The notes: generated by a model from the sequence alone, not told the origin. Numbered from the stretch's first letter, positions 9,600 to 20,050 are shown. The stretch is DNA of 64,000 bases from Effrenium voratum (GCA_963377175.1 CAUJNA010001240.1:1-64000), one strand, 5' to 3'. Program-made: numbers and translations.

Positions 9600-12500
9600 G
9601 GAAGGAAGGGATGAATAAGAAGTAGCCAGCGATTCACCAGCAAGGTTAAACCTTTGGACCCAGAGTCGGAAGCCGGGCACTCCATACGAAGGCTGTGCTT
9701 CGATCCCCTTTTTTCAAGATGCAAATCACCCAAAGTGACATCCCGATCCATTCACCTACCCAACACACCCAAAACACCCAAAGGACCAAGGAATCCGCCC
9801 GCTCCCCAAGCCATGCGAATCAAGCCCCGGTCCTCTCCGGGGTCACCTCGATCTGGCAGGTCGTGAAGGCCAAGCACCTGAGGGAACTTGACAGCAAACA
9901 CTGGCCAAACGCGACGGAAATGGGACGCCGCACCCGCGGTTTGCAACAAACCTGTCAAACACACTTTGGGGTTCGGGTGAGAACACATAACAGATTATAT
10001 GGCTTGCTTCAAACGTGGCAAGTCACTGTCAGCAAAGATGGCAAGCGTTCAACGCAGTAGACGTGCAGACAAACCGCTTGAAGCAAAACAAGGAAAACAC
10101 ACAATGTCACATCATAGGAAAGCAAGATGGACAAACACAAATGACCAGCGGAAGCGCAAAAACCAGGCAACATCACATGACAAGCAATCGCAAAAACAAC
10201 CCCACTCCAAGGCGAACCAACCCGTGATGCCCGAGTGCACGGGTCCCCCCCGTGGCCCCGCATCAAAGGAGCCTCGTAGCGTTGCCGCACCCAGGAGGAC
10301 ACCAGCGCGGGCGGATTCGCCCGCTCCTGGCGGCACATCCTGCCGGTGTCTGGGCCGCGCGGCGGCGGGGGGTGGGCTCCAAAGAGAATCCTTCTGCCGG
10401 TGTTGGGTGTTGCCCAGTGTCAAGTGTGTTCAGTGTTGCCCAGAGCCCGGTGTTGCCCGGTGTTGAGTGTTCCAATGTGTCCCAAACAGAAGTTGGGGGG
10501 GGATGAGGCAGCAGTTGCGTGAATGCCAAATGAGAGGGGTGAGAGACCCAGTTTCTTCGTAGCGGGCTGTTTGTTTGTTGCGTGTGCCTGCCAGCAAATA
10601 GACATCGTGCCCAGAATGAGTGGACGACTCCCCTCTGCATGATGATGGAAATTACTCGCTGCGCTGTGCGGCATCCATCATGTCCCCGTGCAAACACGCA
10701 ACCATTTCCACAAACAACTTAATTCCGCTTGAGCCCAGCTGAGACATCCCAGTCTCGCGTTTGTTTTAAGTTTTTTCCGTCCAGCGCAGGCGCCCCGCGG
10801 CCCGAGAAAAATCCGGCGCCGCGGTCTCCAGGGGCTCGGCGCCCTGGTCTCAAAGCCAACTTGGGGCATGGCTCCCAGGAGGAAGAAAAAAACAACGATG
10901 GCATCCCGTCTAATTCCCTGCCTTTGTTGTGTACAAACAAATCGGTCTCCAGATTTCTCCGGAATATATGGGGGTGTGCATGGTGACAAGCCTGCTGTTC
11001 ATCAAATGCTTTGAATGATCCTTTGCGTCAAATCGGAGATTACCTGAAATAAGGCGCAATTTCAAGGAACCCAACATAGACCCTTTTCGTTTATCCTTGT
11101 TTTCTTGTACCTTGGACCCGCATCGGATTTGAGCCGACATGGAACCCTGAGAAATGGCAACACCAATTTGCAGGAGCCCAACATATGCCAACCCTTTCCG
11201 TGGCGCCCTATTGGAGTTGCACCCTGGGCCCACCATAATTCCTCGGCTTTGCCGCGCATGTGCTTTCACGGATCAAGGGATTGCACCAGCATGGAACCAA
11301 CTCAGGCTCCGGAAGTGCACGTGGAAGCAATGTATCATCACCATGTGTCACCCATGGTCTCGGGAAAAACCTTCCTAGTTTGGATGCGCGACGCACGCCC
11401 CCAGCCTGGAAAGCTGCCAAAGCCAGCAGGGTGCCCAGCATTCTGGAGCGCAGCTATGCCCAAATTCCAGTGGGACGATGTCTGGCGGACGGCCCCCTGT
11501 GGGGTGGTTTGAGCTGGCTGGAGGGTGCTGAGTAAACTTCAAGCGCCTCAATGCGACTCCCCCAGGCTGCCTGCCGGTATGCCGAATGGATGGAGTTGCG
11601 CAAGCCGCAACCCTGAGCCAAAGGACCAACAGCACGCGAATCCCACAGCGGCTGAGCGTGACGCCTGTGCGTTCACTGGTCAGCAACATGCAAGCAACAG
11701 CCCCTGCAGGCAAATTTTGCATTCTCAAGGCGCTATTCCCGACGCATTATTGTGGAACCATGTCATCCCACCCGCGGACAAAGCCCTTCCTCCGCCCGCC
11801 TTGAGTTCTATCTCCCGCGTGGATTTCTTCTCCTGGCTACATTGGAGCAGTCAAGCACATGCCAGCCTTGTATCAGTGAACCAGCTATTGTGTCCCTGCT
11901 TGATTTGTTTGATCTTGCACCTGGGCCCTCCTATTCACTCCCCAACAGGAAGGATGCTAAACCCATGAAAATTCCCACGCGAGGCACGGGCAGTTGGTTC
12001 AACGTTGACCTCTTCACTCCCATCACATACAGTGCAAATTTGCGCGAGGCCAGCACGAGCATGAGGAACCCCATAGCCAACTGAGCCTGCGGCCTCCGCC
12101 CGCGGCCATGCTAAGCGAAAACCGGAAAACCGCGACGGATCAATCGGACGGCCGCACCTTACGCCGCAAAGGCGCACCCTTCTGATCGAGCTTGACCTCA
12201 GATCCAAAAACCGCCCCCTGCAAGGTGAACAGCTGCCTCAACACACAAAGCAGGCACCCCTTGGATTAGGCCTAGGCCCCCGAAATCCTTCAAAGTTTCA
12301 CAAGCCTTCGGCACCCTCGCGCGCGTTTCTGCTTTTCCTTCGCTCGCGCGCGCGCCCCTTGCAGCTCGTCCAGCTCGCGCCGCAAAAACTTCCTGGGCCT
12401 CCGCCGCCCGCATGCCGTGCGCGTCGGCTGCTTCAGGTCGTCGGTGTCAGCTGGAAGGCCGTGGCAAAGGCGGGGTCCCTGGGCGGCCCGAACGCGTTGC

Positions 12501-13050
12501 AATCGCCGGGCCATGGACCAAAGGCGCGGGATATCGCGGGAGGCCGTGGCCACTCCCCACACCCGCCACACCCTCCCTTCCTCGCTCTTGCAAAGACGTG
12601 AGTCCTGCGGCCGGGGCACATATGAACCATGGCATAAACCGAGTTGTCGTCACCTCAGTGTGTCAAGACCACCCCCCCAACAAAGGCAAAGGCACCACAC
12701 CGGGGGCAGCCAACAAAGGCAAAGGCCCCCCCACACCGCCCCCCAACTGCCAGCCAAGCAGCGGAGATCCTCGGGCAGCGTGCCCGTCTGCAGAGACAGC
12801 AAGGCGCCAGTGTGTCTGCCCGAGATGACGCGCAGCACCACGTTCCTGTGACAAGGATCGCCGAAAATGCATCGCAACAAATGCCAAGGTACAAAGGCTC
12901 CGCGAGACATGGATTCAAACGCCACATCTTGCCGTCTTTGGTTGTTTCGATCAGGTTCCCACCAATGACAGGAACCAGTGAATAGAACATAAACTCAGGT
13001 GATATCCCCAACAGCACGCGGTGCTTTTTTTCGTACTCGCACTACCCCGC
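9600..13050. other. No gene recognised
   Basis: Mixed GC-rich DNA without recognisable domains, RNA genes or long repeats. Small features: a cluster of GTGTTGCCC words at about 10402-10470, and a twofold repeat of CCAACAAAGGCAAAGGC at about 12677-12726. Several frames of 100-155 codons exist on both strands at once, as expected from high GC, and none reads like a conserved protein. Confidence 0.5.
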
Positions 13051-13057
13051 AGCCCTC

Positions 13058-13206
13058 GCAGAACCTCGTGGAACCCTGGTGAAACCCTGGTGGAACCCTG
13101 GTAGAACCCTGGTGGAACCCTGGTGGAACCCTGGTGGAACCCTGGTGGAACCCTGGTGGAACCCTGGTGGAACCCTCGTGGAACCCTGGTGGAACCCTCG
13201 TGGAAC
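13058..13206 (+). repeat. 11-bp minisatellite (TGGAACCCTGG)
   Basis: About 13 head-to-tail copies of an 11-bp unit, with rare A/G, C/G and length variants at the edges. Because 11 is not a multiple of three, all frames stay open and give repeats of Trp-Asn-Pro or Gly-Thr-Leu-Val-Glu-Pro. These are probably not proteins. The period is close to one helical turn. Confidence 0.9.
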
Positions 13207-14265
13207 CTTACCTCAGGGCCGCCCCGGACCACCCCGGAGCCTGTCTGGGCTGAGACCCCAAAGCTTTCAGCTGTTGGGGAAAAAAAGGAGAGCTTGTCTG
13301 TCATCCACCATCGCAGTTTAACATAGGATATATCGCTGAGAACAACGCTGATACGTGTGGTGACTCTGAGTTACATGTTCGTTGTTCATTTTTACTTTTC
13401 TCCGCTCACACTAACAATGTTTAGCTTTGAATTCATGAGAGAACAATCAGTCAGAGCAATCAAATCTCAGAGCAAAAAAAAACACAAGCTGGCAACAGAA
13501 GACCCCCCCCCCAAAAAAAAAAAACGCTCGGCCCACGCTCCGCGTGCCACGGTTTAAAGGGTCGGTGCCGGGCCACTGGTCGGGCAAGGGCTCCCAGCGC
13601 CACAGCGACGCCACGGCCTTGAGCGGCGAGGGGATGGGGGCGCCAGTCGAAGGAAGAATTCTTCATCTCCGAAGGGCGAAAACCGGCAGCTTTGCAAGAG
13701 GGCGATTGAAACATGCCTCGTACACTGATTTGAAAAATGCAAAAAAAGGAGTGGTTTCCAGAAGTGGCTGCCAAATTGCTCCAGTCTGTGGCTGCTTTTC
13801 GCGGAACATTGCCAAAAGACAAGGCCGCGGTTCGGGTTGGTGGGAACCTCAGGGGAAACGAGCGCCTTCGATGCAGCCCAAGCAAACAGCCCTTCCATCA
13901 TTACCGCGGCCCGGCGTTTTACGCCCGCCCCAGCCTCCCTCACCGCAACATAGCTGGAGGCGCCATCACGAGACCCTGGGCACAAGATGAAGGCCAGCAT
14001 CCCCAAGAGGCACGGCTGTTGGAATTGCAACCACTTTCGACTGTTGCAATGCTATCACAAAAGTAGAGCACTACACCACCACCAATCGGGATGCCAAGGC
14101 CCTTTCTGGAGCGATGGTTCAAGAACTCCAAGGAAAGGCTGTAATTCACCCCGCCTCCGCCAAACAATGGTAAAAAGGGCGGGACTGAGGGGTGGGGTGT
14201 TGAGGGTTGCCTGTTCTGGTTTTTATGTTCACCCCAAACCTGTTGACCCACCTTCTTCGTTTTGA
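13207..14265. other. GC-rich flank left of the AT-rich island
   Basis: No gene is recognised. A poly(C)-poly(A) junction lies at about 13502-13524. Composition changes abruptly near 14270, where long A/T stretches begin. Frames across 13.5-14.0 kb are Arg/Ala/Ser-rich on both strands and carry no motif. Confidence 0.5.
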
Positions 14266-14614
14266 AAAGGGTGTTGTTGGGGAGGTTATCTATCGTTTTC
14301 GTCAAGGTTGTCATTTGGATAAATTGTCGCCTGTTTCATTGTTGGGCTGGCGGCTGACAATCTTTCATTTCAATGACGTAGCCCTTTTAGTAGTTATTAT
14401 GTCTGGGGTGTTGGTTGGTGCATGTGTTTTGACATCATTTTCGTCATTGGAAATTTGTTATAGGTCAAAATTACAGTGTAATTATAACATATAAGGTTGT
14501 AAATGAAGCACACCATAATTTCTGATTAAGAAAACGATTTGAGTACTCCGAGTTTTGATTTTAATAGTGGTCTTGACTCTATTTTTTCGATACACCAAAA
14601 TAATATATTGTGTA

Positions 14615-14728
14615 ATGGATGAAGCACTTGCAACAGGAAGTAGAGATATAGATGATGCCAGAGAGAGAATGAGTATTGCAGGAAGACATAAAATCAGGTT
14701 TAATTACTTAAAATCAGCTCCAAACTAA
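14615..14728 (+). CDS. Small hypothetical ORF in the viral island
   Basis: A 37-codon frame from ATG to TAA, rich in Asp, Arg and Ala (starting MDEALATGSRDIDDARERM). The same frame is open for some codons upstream, so it could be the 3' end of a longer decayed gene. It overlaps the minus-strand gene at 14714-15189 by a few bases at its end. Function is unknown. Confidence 0.3.
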   Translation: MDEALATGSRDIDDARERMSIAGRHKIRFNYLKSAPN

Positions 14729-15189
14729 ATGATGAAATCTTGCCCTTACGTCTGCATCAACTACTATAGTTGCTTCATAGTCGTCTTCATAATCGTCATC
14801 ATTTACATGCATATCTCTTAATGCGTCTATTTCATCTCCTTCTTTCATCACTAAATCTTCAATACTCTCAACGCTTAATGGCACTTCCCTTGAAAGGTAA
14901 TATTCAAAAAATGTTTCTTTACTGTACCAACCACATCAGTTGTAACAATCTTTGCTTTTATGTTTGTTTCCAGTCTGTTTACTTTAAATCTTCTTTGTAT
15001 CCTCATAAATGCTTTATTGTGACAATGGTTTATTATCATATGCTCTGGTTGTCCAAATTTGAAGGATATAATACTACTCAATACTTCAACAAGTAAATTA
15101 TTAGTTTTCCTTCTTAATACTAAACCCTCAGGTAAGTTTGTCCAATTCTCAACCCTAAAATTATTCTCAGACATTTTGCTCTCGCCCAT
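14714..15189 (-). pseudogene. Unidentified viral-type protein with one frameshift
   Basis: On the minus strand an ATG at 15189 opens a frame starting MGESKMSENNFRVENWTN and containing PEHMIINHCHN and FMRIQRRFKVN. At the run of six T (plus-strand A6 at 14906-14911) the frame runs into a short tail and stops. The neighbouring frame continues with SVESIEDLVMKEGDEIDALR, an acidic stretch with several consecutive Asp, and a stop at 14714. Together they look like one protein of about 150-160 residues with a one-base indel in a homopolymer, either a true mutation or a sequencing error. I do not recognise the family. The acidic tail after a basic body suggests a soluble nucleic-acid-associated or structural protein, but that is speculation. 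Confidence 0.45.
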
Positions 15190-15352
15190 TTTCTCTTACT
15201 ATATAAGGTTTGTATATTGTTAAGTAGTTTTCGGACTGGGGCGACTATTCGGTTAGTCTTCTTTTCAGGTTTAATTTACATGTCTTAACCTTCTTGTTAG
15301 TTTATAAAACAATGTTTAATCATATTATGATTAAATAATCTGAATAAACTTA

Positions 15353-15492
15353 AGCATAACCACTATCAATATCATCAGAATGTCTATGGTTAAACCAAAC
15401 TATAATCAACCTTTTCTTTTCTAGCATAACCACTATCAATATCATCAGAATCTCTATGGTTAAACCAAACTATAATCAACCTTTTCTTTTCT
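15353..15492. repeat. 70-bp tandem duplication in the viral island
   Basis: Two adjacent 70-bp copies (15353-15422 and 15423-15492) starting AGCATAACCACTATCAATAT and differing at about one base. The sequence lies in a minus-strand coding-like frame (IIVWFNHRDSDDIDSGYA). Seventy is not a multiple of three, so the duplication shifted the frame. Near identity suggests it is much younger than the surrounding decay. Confidence 0.9.
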
Positions 15493-15955
15493 AACAAATA
15501 AGAAACAAATCTATGATAAAAAGCGTTATCAAAAATGTTTTATAAACGACCTTGTCTTTGTTTTCAATTTATTGCCACTTCAACGCTTTCAGAAAATCCC
15601 TACACATTGAAACACTAAATGAATGACATGATGTGTGAGCATCGTTGCTATGGAAAAGCAAATTATAATGAAACTTGAAAGCACTATCATAGTATAAAAC
15701 TATAACATATTATCACGTCCATATTCTGGTTTTAATGCTTTGTCTAAACCTGTTGTAAACCGTGTTCCTAATGACTTTTTTGTCGGGCATCTGTTTAACC
15801 TCGCTTTTACAATCTGGATACTGGTTATGGTAGTATTCAGGCAACTCAGAAAAAGCAAAAGAAGAAGACCCAACAATAACATTAGAGGGTGTTGAGTCTT
15901 TCTTACAGAGAAAACCAAATAAACAAATCAAGAAATTACAGAAGCACCAATTCAT
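15424..15955 (-). pseudogene. Frameshifted gene(s) divergent from the integrase, family unknown
   Basis: Successive minus-strand frames read like pieces of one or two proteins. At about 15870-15713 are ELPEYYHNQYPDCKSEVKQM and, in the next frame, TRFTTGLDKALKPEYGRDN. At 15709-15569 a 46-codon open frame has LLFHSNDAHTSCHSFS and CRDFLKALKWQ, then a stop. At about 15530-15424 are NAFYHRFVSYLLEKKRL and the tandem-duplicated segment. At least three frame changes and the duplication make it non-functional. No motif identifies it. Its position next to integrase fits a replication, structural or accessory gene of a PLV, but this is inference. Confidence 0.35.
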
Positions 15956-16695
15956 TTACTGCACCGTTTGCCCGTTATGACCATCAAATAGACATAATGC
16001 ACATGACACCGCTTGTTGGGGATAAAGACACGCCAGAATATGCTTTACTTGTACCTGATATCTTCAGCAAATTAGCGGGCGTAGTGCCTATGTTCAATAG
16101 AGATGGTGAAAGTGTTGAGAAAGCATTGAGAGAGAGTTGCAAAAAATTGGATAAAGTATGTGGGTGCATTCCGATGACGATGGCGCTTTCGCTAAGAAAA
16201 ACAATGTCCAAAAGTTTACTGAAAGTGAAGGTATAACACACATAACCAAAGAAGACACACACACACACACCAATGTAGCAGAGCGGCTTAATGAGGACAA
16301 TGAAAAAACAAAATTCACGACCGAGTTAGGTTTACCAACATGAAATGTACCGACGCCCTAACACCAGCATTGAAACAGTCTGACAGCACATTGCGCTCAT
16401 CAACAAAGATGACACCCACCGAGCCGAAGCACACAAGGACAACAACAAAATAGTTGTAAATGTCAATCTGAGCCTACGAGAACAAAAGAAAGTATCCCAG
16501 AAGAGAGGAGAACGATAAGGTAAAAGCGTTTCACAAGAGAACGGGCAATTTCACCGACAGAAGAGAGTATGTCAGTCGTTGGGGTAATAACTTATTCAAA
16601 GTTGATAAAAATTGAAGATGGTCTTACGGGTAATAAAACTTACAAAGTAGCAGGAATAGACCAATCGCTTTTGAGACACGCATTTTTTAGTTAAT
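15834..16695 (+). pseudogene. rve/DDE integrase of Polinton-like virus or virophage type, decayed
   Basis: Integrases of this family join linear viral or transposon DNA to the host chromosome. The pieces lie in order across several frames. The N-terminal region (15834-15977) has TLEGVESFLQRKPNKQ. The start of the catalytic core (about 15935-16155) has NSFTAPFARYDHQIDIMHM, with the first catalytic Asp at 15991-15993, then YALLVPDIFSKLAGVVPM. After a shift near 16155 come VHSDDDGAF (second Asp, 16173-16181) and NVAERLN with Glu at 16281-16283, 35 residues apart as in DD35E enzymes. The C-terminal region (about 16400-16695) has NNKIVVNVNLSLREQ, then FHKRTGNFTDRREYVSRWG and NKTYKVAGIDQSLLRH. At least four frame changes, and an expanded (CA)n at 16254-16270 inside the core, show it is dead. 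The family call is firm; the PLV/virophage subtype is less so. Confidence 0.7.
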
Positions 16696-16852
16696 AATTC
16701 AACATAAAGTTTAAGTTCCTTGTCCTATTCTCTTTTGTAATAATCCATTGTTGATTGCTTCGGTTTGTGACTTCTCTTCGATTTATTTTCTTCAGATATA
16801 TCATATATACCTCCCTTGCTCTGATATTCCTGACTATCTCTATATACTTCTT

Positions 16853-17354
16853 TCAATTGCTAGTTGTTATTAGTATATGTTGGTGTCTTTGTGTTGAATA
16901 TATTTGTTTGTTCTGTTCCGTTATCTCATCAATTCTCAAAATCAGTTTATCTACGCTTTCCATATTGCTACATTACAAAGTAAAACTTTTAAAACTAAAC
17001 TGTCTGAATACTAATCTTCTGCGTTTCACTTTCACCGCTATCGGACGGTGTAACTTGCCTTCCCCATTTAAAACTTTATTGTGTGCGTCAGGCTCAAGGT
17101 TAATATCACCATCTTTAGTGTTCTCAATATTCACTTTCTTATCATTCTTGCAAGTATTGAAACCAAGAGGCGCCCAAGAGCATTTACAGTTTCCTTTCTT
17201 TGTACATCTATTTCGTTCTTCATCTCTAACATCTTTTGACACATTGGACACACAAACTCAATGACTGATGTTTGTTTAAGTGTTTCTTTTTACCTTCCTC
17301 TGTTGAAGAACCGCAGGAAGACGTTGTACTATGTTTGCTTTTCTTTCTTCCCAT
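16853..17354 (-). pseudogene. Small decayed minus-strand genes of the viral island
   Basis: From 17354 leftward, a frame starts MGRKKSKHSTTSSCGSSTEE. After a shift there is VCPMCQKMLEMKNEIDVQRK, a C-x2-C pair followed by helix-like sequence. A long alternative frame (17251-16973) has CKCSWAPLGFNTCKND and GEGKLHRPIAVKVKRRR, so which frame was coding is uncertain. A further small frame (16963-16853) starts MESVDKLILRIDEITEQNKQ. Basic starts, a CxxC pair and coiled-coil-like segments suggest small DNA-binding or structural proteins. I recognise no family, and frame changes show decay. Confidence 0.35.
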
Positions 17355-17423
17355 ATATATTAAGGTTGACATTTTCTTGATATATTGCATTCCTAACTTA
17401 ATTCATTCTAATGTACAACAGTT

Positions 17424-17510
17424 TTAAAATTGGTTATCAACTATTATTACTTGCTCAACTTTCTCTACTTCATCTACTATATCAATACAATCTGAATAAC
17501 TTCTATTCAT
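17424..17510 (-). CDS. 28-residue hypothetical ORF at island edge
   Basis: ATG on the minus strand at 17510, stop at 17424, product starting MNRSYSDCIDIVDEVEKVEQ. It has the composition of the neighbouring viral-type frames and may be the 5' piece of a longer decayed gene. Function is unknown. Confidence 0.25.
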   Translation of the reverse strand: MNRSYSDCIDIVDEVEKVEQVIIVDNQF

Positions 17511-17512
17511 AT

Positions 17513-17542
17513 AAAAATTACACCAGCCTCGACCCCAAACAG
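17513..17542 (+). repeat. 30-bp word shared by the right edges of both AT-rich blocks, copy 1
   Basis: AAAAATTACACCAGC, then three variable bases, then GACCCCAAACAG. It matches 21477-21506 at 27 of 30 positions in the same orientation. Both copies sit exactly where AT-rich DNA meets GC-rich DNA. Confidence 0.75.
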
Positions 17543-17544
17543 CA

Positions 17545-19890
17545 AAAAAAAACATGACAGGTCTGTGTAACCCAAAAAAGGCTTGTCTCCTTCATGTAAG
17601 GTGCGACATTGAGTAGCTTATGAGCAACACATAGTTCCATTCAGTCCATCTATGTTTGTGTAGGAAGTCCCCTTTTTTGGGAAGAGGACACATCGGGTCC
17701 ATCCATCTCCTTGACGCCGGGTAAAAGCATCGATGTTGCTCATCGACTTCGAGGGGGAAAATGCCATGTCGATGGCATGTTCGAGAGTGAAGGCCCCGGG
17801 GGTTCGGGGTGAATCAACCTATCACCTGGCATTTGTCAAAGGAAGTTTCGAAGGATCTTTCGTAGCACGGACACTCAATGCACACCGCAGCATTTGGTGG
17901 CCGTCTCGCTACTCTGCTGAAACTTGCGCATCAGTCTCAGCAGCTTGCGGCCGAGACTGGACACATGCCATTGCTATCTTCTTCTCGAGCTCGGCGAAAG
18001 GTCTTGCCACAACAGAGCACTTGCGTAAACTTGCAGACTGCGCCTTGTAGCGTTACGGCCGGGACATCCTCGCCTAGCAACGCAGACACACGCCGCGCCA
18101 AATTGGCAAGCGTCAGCAAAGGTGCCCGTTTGGCGCGCACCTCTGTCACCCGGCACAGCTCCAGAAAATCCTGTGTTTGAGCCGGCAGTAGCTTGGTCAT
18201 CCAGGGCCTTCATCTCTGTCGTGTCCAGCGCGCCGCGTGCTCCCAAGATGGCCAACGCATGGCTTTGCTCCATGCGCCCAACGCCGCTCCATTCTGGAAC
18301 AAGCCTGGCTTTGAACGTCAGCTCCATCCCTGCTCCATCTCGGACTTACCAATGCTGGCTGCACAGTGGAGTTGGCGCTTATGGTTCGCAGATTGGTGCT
18401 CACATGTGTGGTGAACGACCGGCGGCCGTCATTCCAATGCCGCTGGCAACAACTTCTGGGCCCGTTCACTCAGCTCCAGCAGCACTGTAAGCAACTGGCC
18501 GGGTTCGTGAACTGTTTCCAAGTTGTCAAGGTCAGCGAAGTAGGTTGCCAGGAAAAGGCTCCTATGCATCAACCAAGTTTTTCGAGGAGAACTCGACAAG
18601 TGCAGGGACGATGCGAACAACTCTTACGAGCTAATGGTTTGGCTGGGGACCCGACTCACCCAGGCTTTACTTCCAGGACAATTCTTTCTGGAAACCGCTC
18701 AGAAAAAACCTTGGAGCTCGGACCCCCCCCCTAACGATGCAACAAGATGATAAGCACATGCTTGACTGTGTGTTCGCTTGTCTGCGATAGGACCAGATCT
18801 CCAAGAGCAAGTAACCAGGAAACCACCAAGCCAGGCAGCCCCTCTGCGATTGGCGAAATGGCTCTTGTTGATGGGAGGACCCCAAAAAGAAACCATCAAA
18901 CACGGCGGCGGCGTTAGCAACTCTTATTAGATTATACAGCCACCGAACATGTGTCGAAACATGGCCATGACCGTGTGTCCTTGTTGCAATCACCACATTG
19001 AGCACCAGAGCCGCCATTCCGTAATGTTGCTGGGGAGTTCGCCACGCACGCAGAGTGTCCAGCAGCACCGAAACCTTTTGCTTGAACGGGCCGGAATCGT
19101 TGTTCAAGGCGTAGTGGAGGCGAAGCTGTGTCGTCAAAGAAGACATGGATGGGCCATGTCTGTAGCACGTGTTGCTTCGGTGAGCGATGGCCTTGATGCT
19201 ATCAGCACAGGTTTCCCGACAAGCCACTTATGCTGCGAGCAAATAAATCAGAATCTCGCCTGGAGCTGCCAAATTCAAGTCGAGATCTCGGAAAAGAACG
19301 TTGCTTGCGAGAATGAAATGGAATTGCTCGGATTTCCAAAAATACTCACCGCGGGAGGCTAGCACAAGCGCCATGCAACACAGCTCACGTTGAACCCCTT
19401 TGGTGTTCCATGGGTCCAGAGACTGTAGGGAAGCTAGCGCCTCAGAGAATGGCACCTTACGACGTCCCGCCATGAAAACCCTTGAGCCCGCACTTGCAAG
19501 CCCTGGGCACTTTCGGACACGTGCAAAACAGCAGCGTCCATATTGCGGAATATGTGGAAAACAAAGCTGAGAAATCTGTTTTCAACCCTTCTGTCAAAGC
19601 TGCGACCTTGGCAAGGTGTGAGATGCTTCAGCAAAATGCGTTTGTCAGTGGGACTGGAGTACATAGGTTGCAATGAGGAAAAAGCGTCGCAGGACCAGCT
19701 AGCGAAGCGAAAGACTGGATATGATTTTGGCCGGGCCACATGGCTAAATACTGGCAGCAAGGTTTACAATAGCACTGCCAACAAGAAAGGGCGCTCGAAC
19801 TACAGTGATGCTACCAAGAGCAGACTAGAAGATGGGTGGCCCGAAAGCATGAGCAGCGCACGGCGCCAAGTAATCCTAGCAAGTTCTCTG
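17545..19890. other. GC-rich segment with possible minus-strand exons
   Basis: No domain is recognised. On the minus strand, stretches read like protein: 18200-17937 (TKLLPAQTQDFLELCRVTEV, TLANLARRVSALLGEDVPAV) and 19473-19354 (MAGRRKVPFSEALASLQSLD). The latter ends at GGTGAGTATTTT, a good GT splice donor on that strand at about 19353. A downstream minus-strand frame at 19227-18667 is open for 186 codons. I could not join these into one frame through a clear acceptor, so a host gene is possible but unproven. Confidence 0.3.
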
Positions 19891-20050
19891 CGCAAGTTCC
19901 TCTGAGCAAGTTGTTGGCGCGAGTTCCTTTGAGCAAGTTCTCCAAGCAAGTTCTTGGCACAAATTATCTGAGCAAGTTCTCTCAGCAAGTTTCTCTGAAC
20001 AAGTTTCAATGAGCAAGTTGTCTGAGCAAGCTCTCTGCGCGCAGCGCTTG
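19890..20050 (+). repeat. Degenerate GAGCAAGTTCTCTG minisatellite
   Basis: About ten imperfect copies of a 14-16-bp unit built on GAGCAAGTT followed by TCTCTG, CCTCTG or similar. Opposite-strand frames give repeats such as LLRELAQ and NLLGELAQ. It adjoins the next minisatellite on the right. Confidence 0.8.

Larger units (their letters stand above)
14270..17542. mobile_element. AT-rich island: remains of a Polinton-like virus or virophage
   Basis: Base composition switches from GC-rich to clearly AT-rich at about 14270 and back at about 17545. Inside, several reading frames use Lys, Asn, Asp, Glu and Ile in a protein-like way but are broken by single-base shifts. An rve/DDE integrase runs on the plus strand (15834-16695). 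At least three unidentified genes run on the minus strand. In Polintons, PLVs and virophages, integrase sits with capsid and packaging genes; a PLV-type ATPase scrap occurs 4-5 kb to the right (21186-21520). I read the island as an old integrated algal DNA virus or a fragment of one. Terminal inverted repeats were not found, so the true ends are unknown. Confidence 0.6.

Noticed and set aside
16755..17264. 169-codon plus-strand hydrophobic frame in the AT-rich island
   Set aside because: Phe/Leu/Ser-rich complement of minus-strand Lys/Asn/Glu-rich coding-like frames; more likely a shadow.
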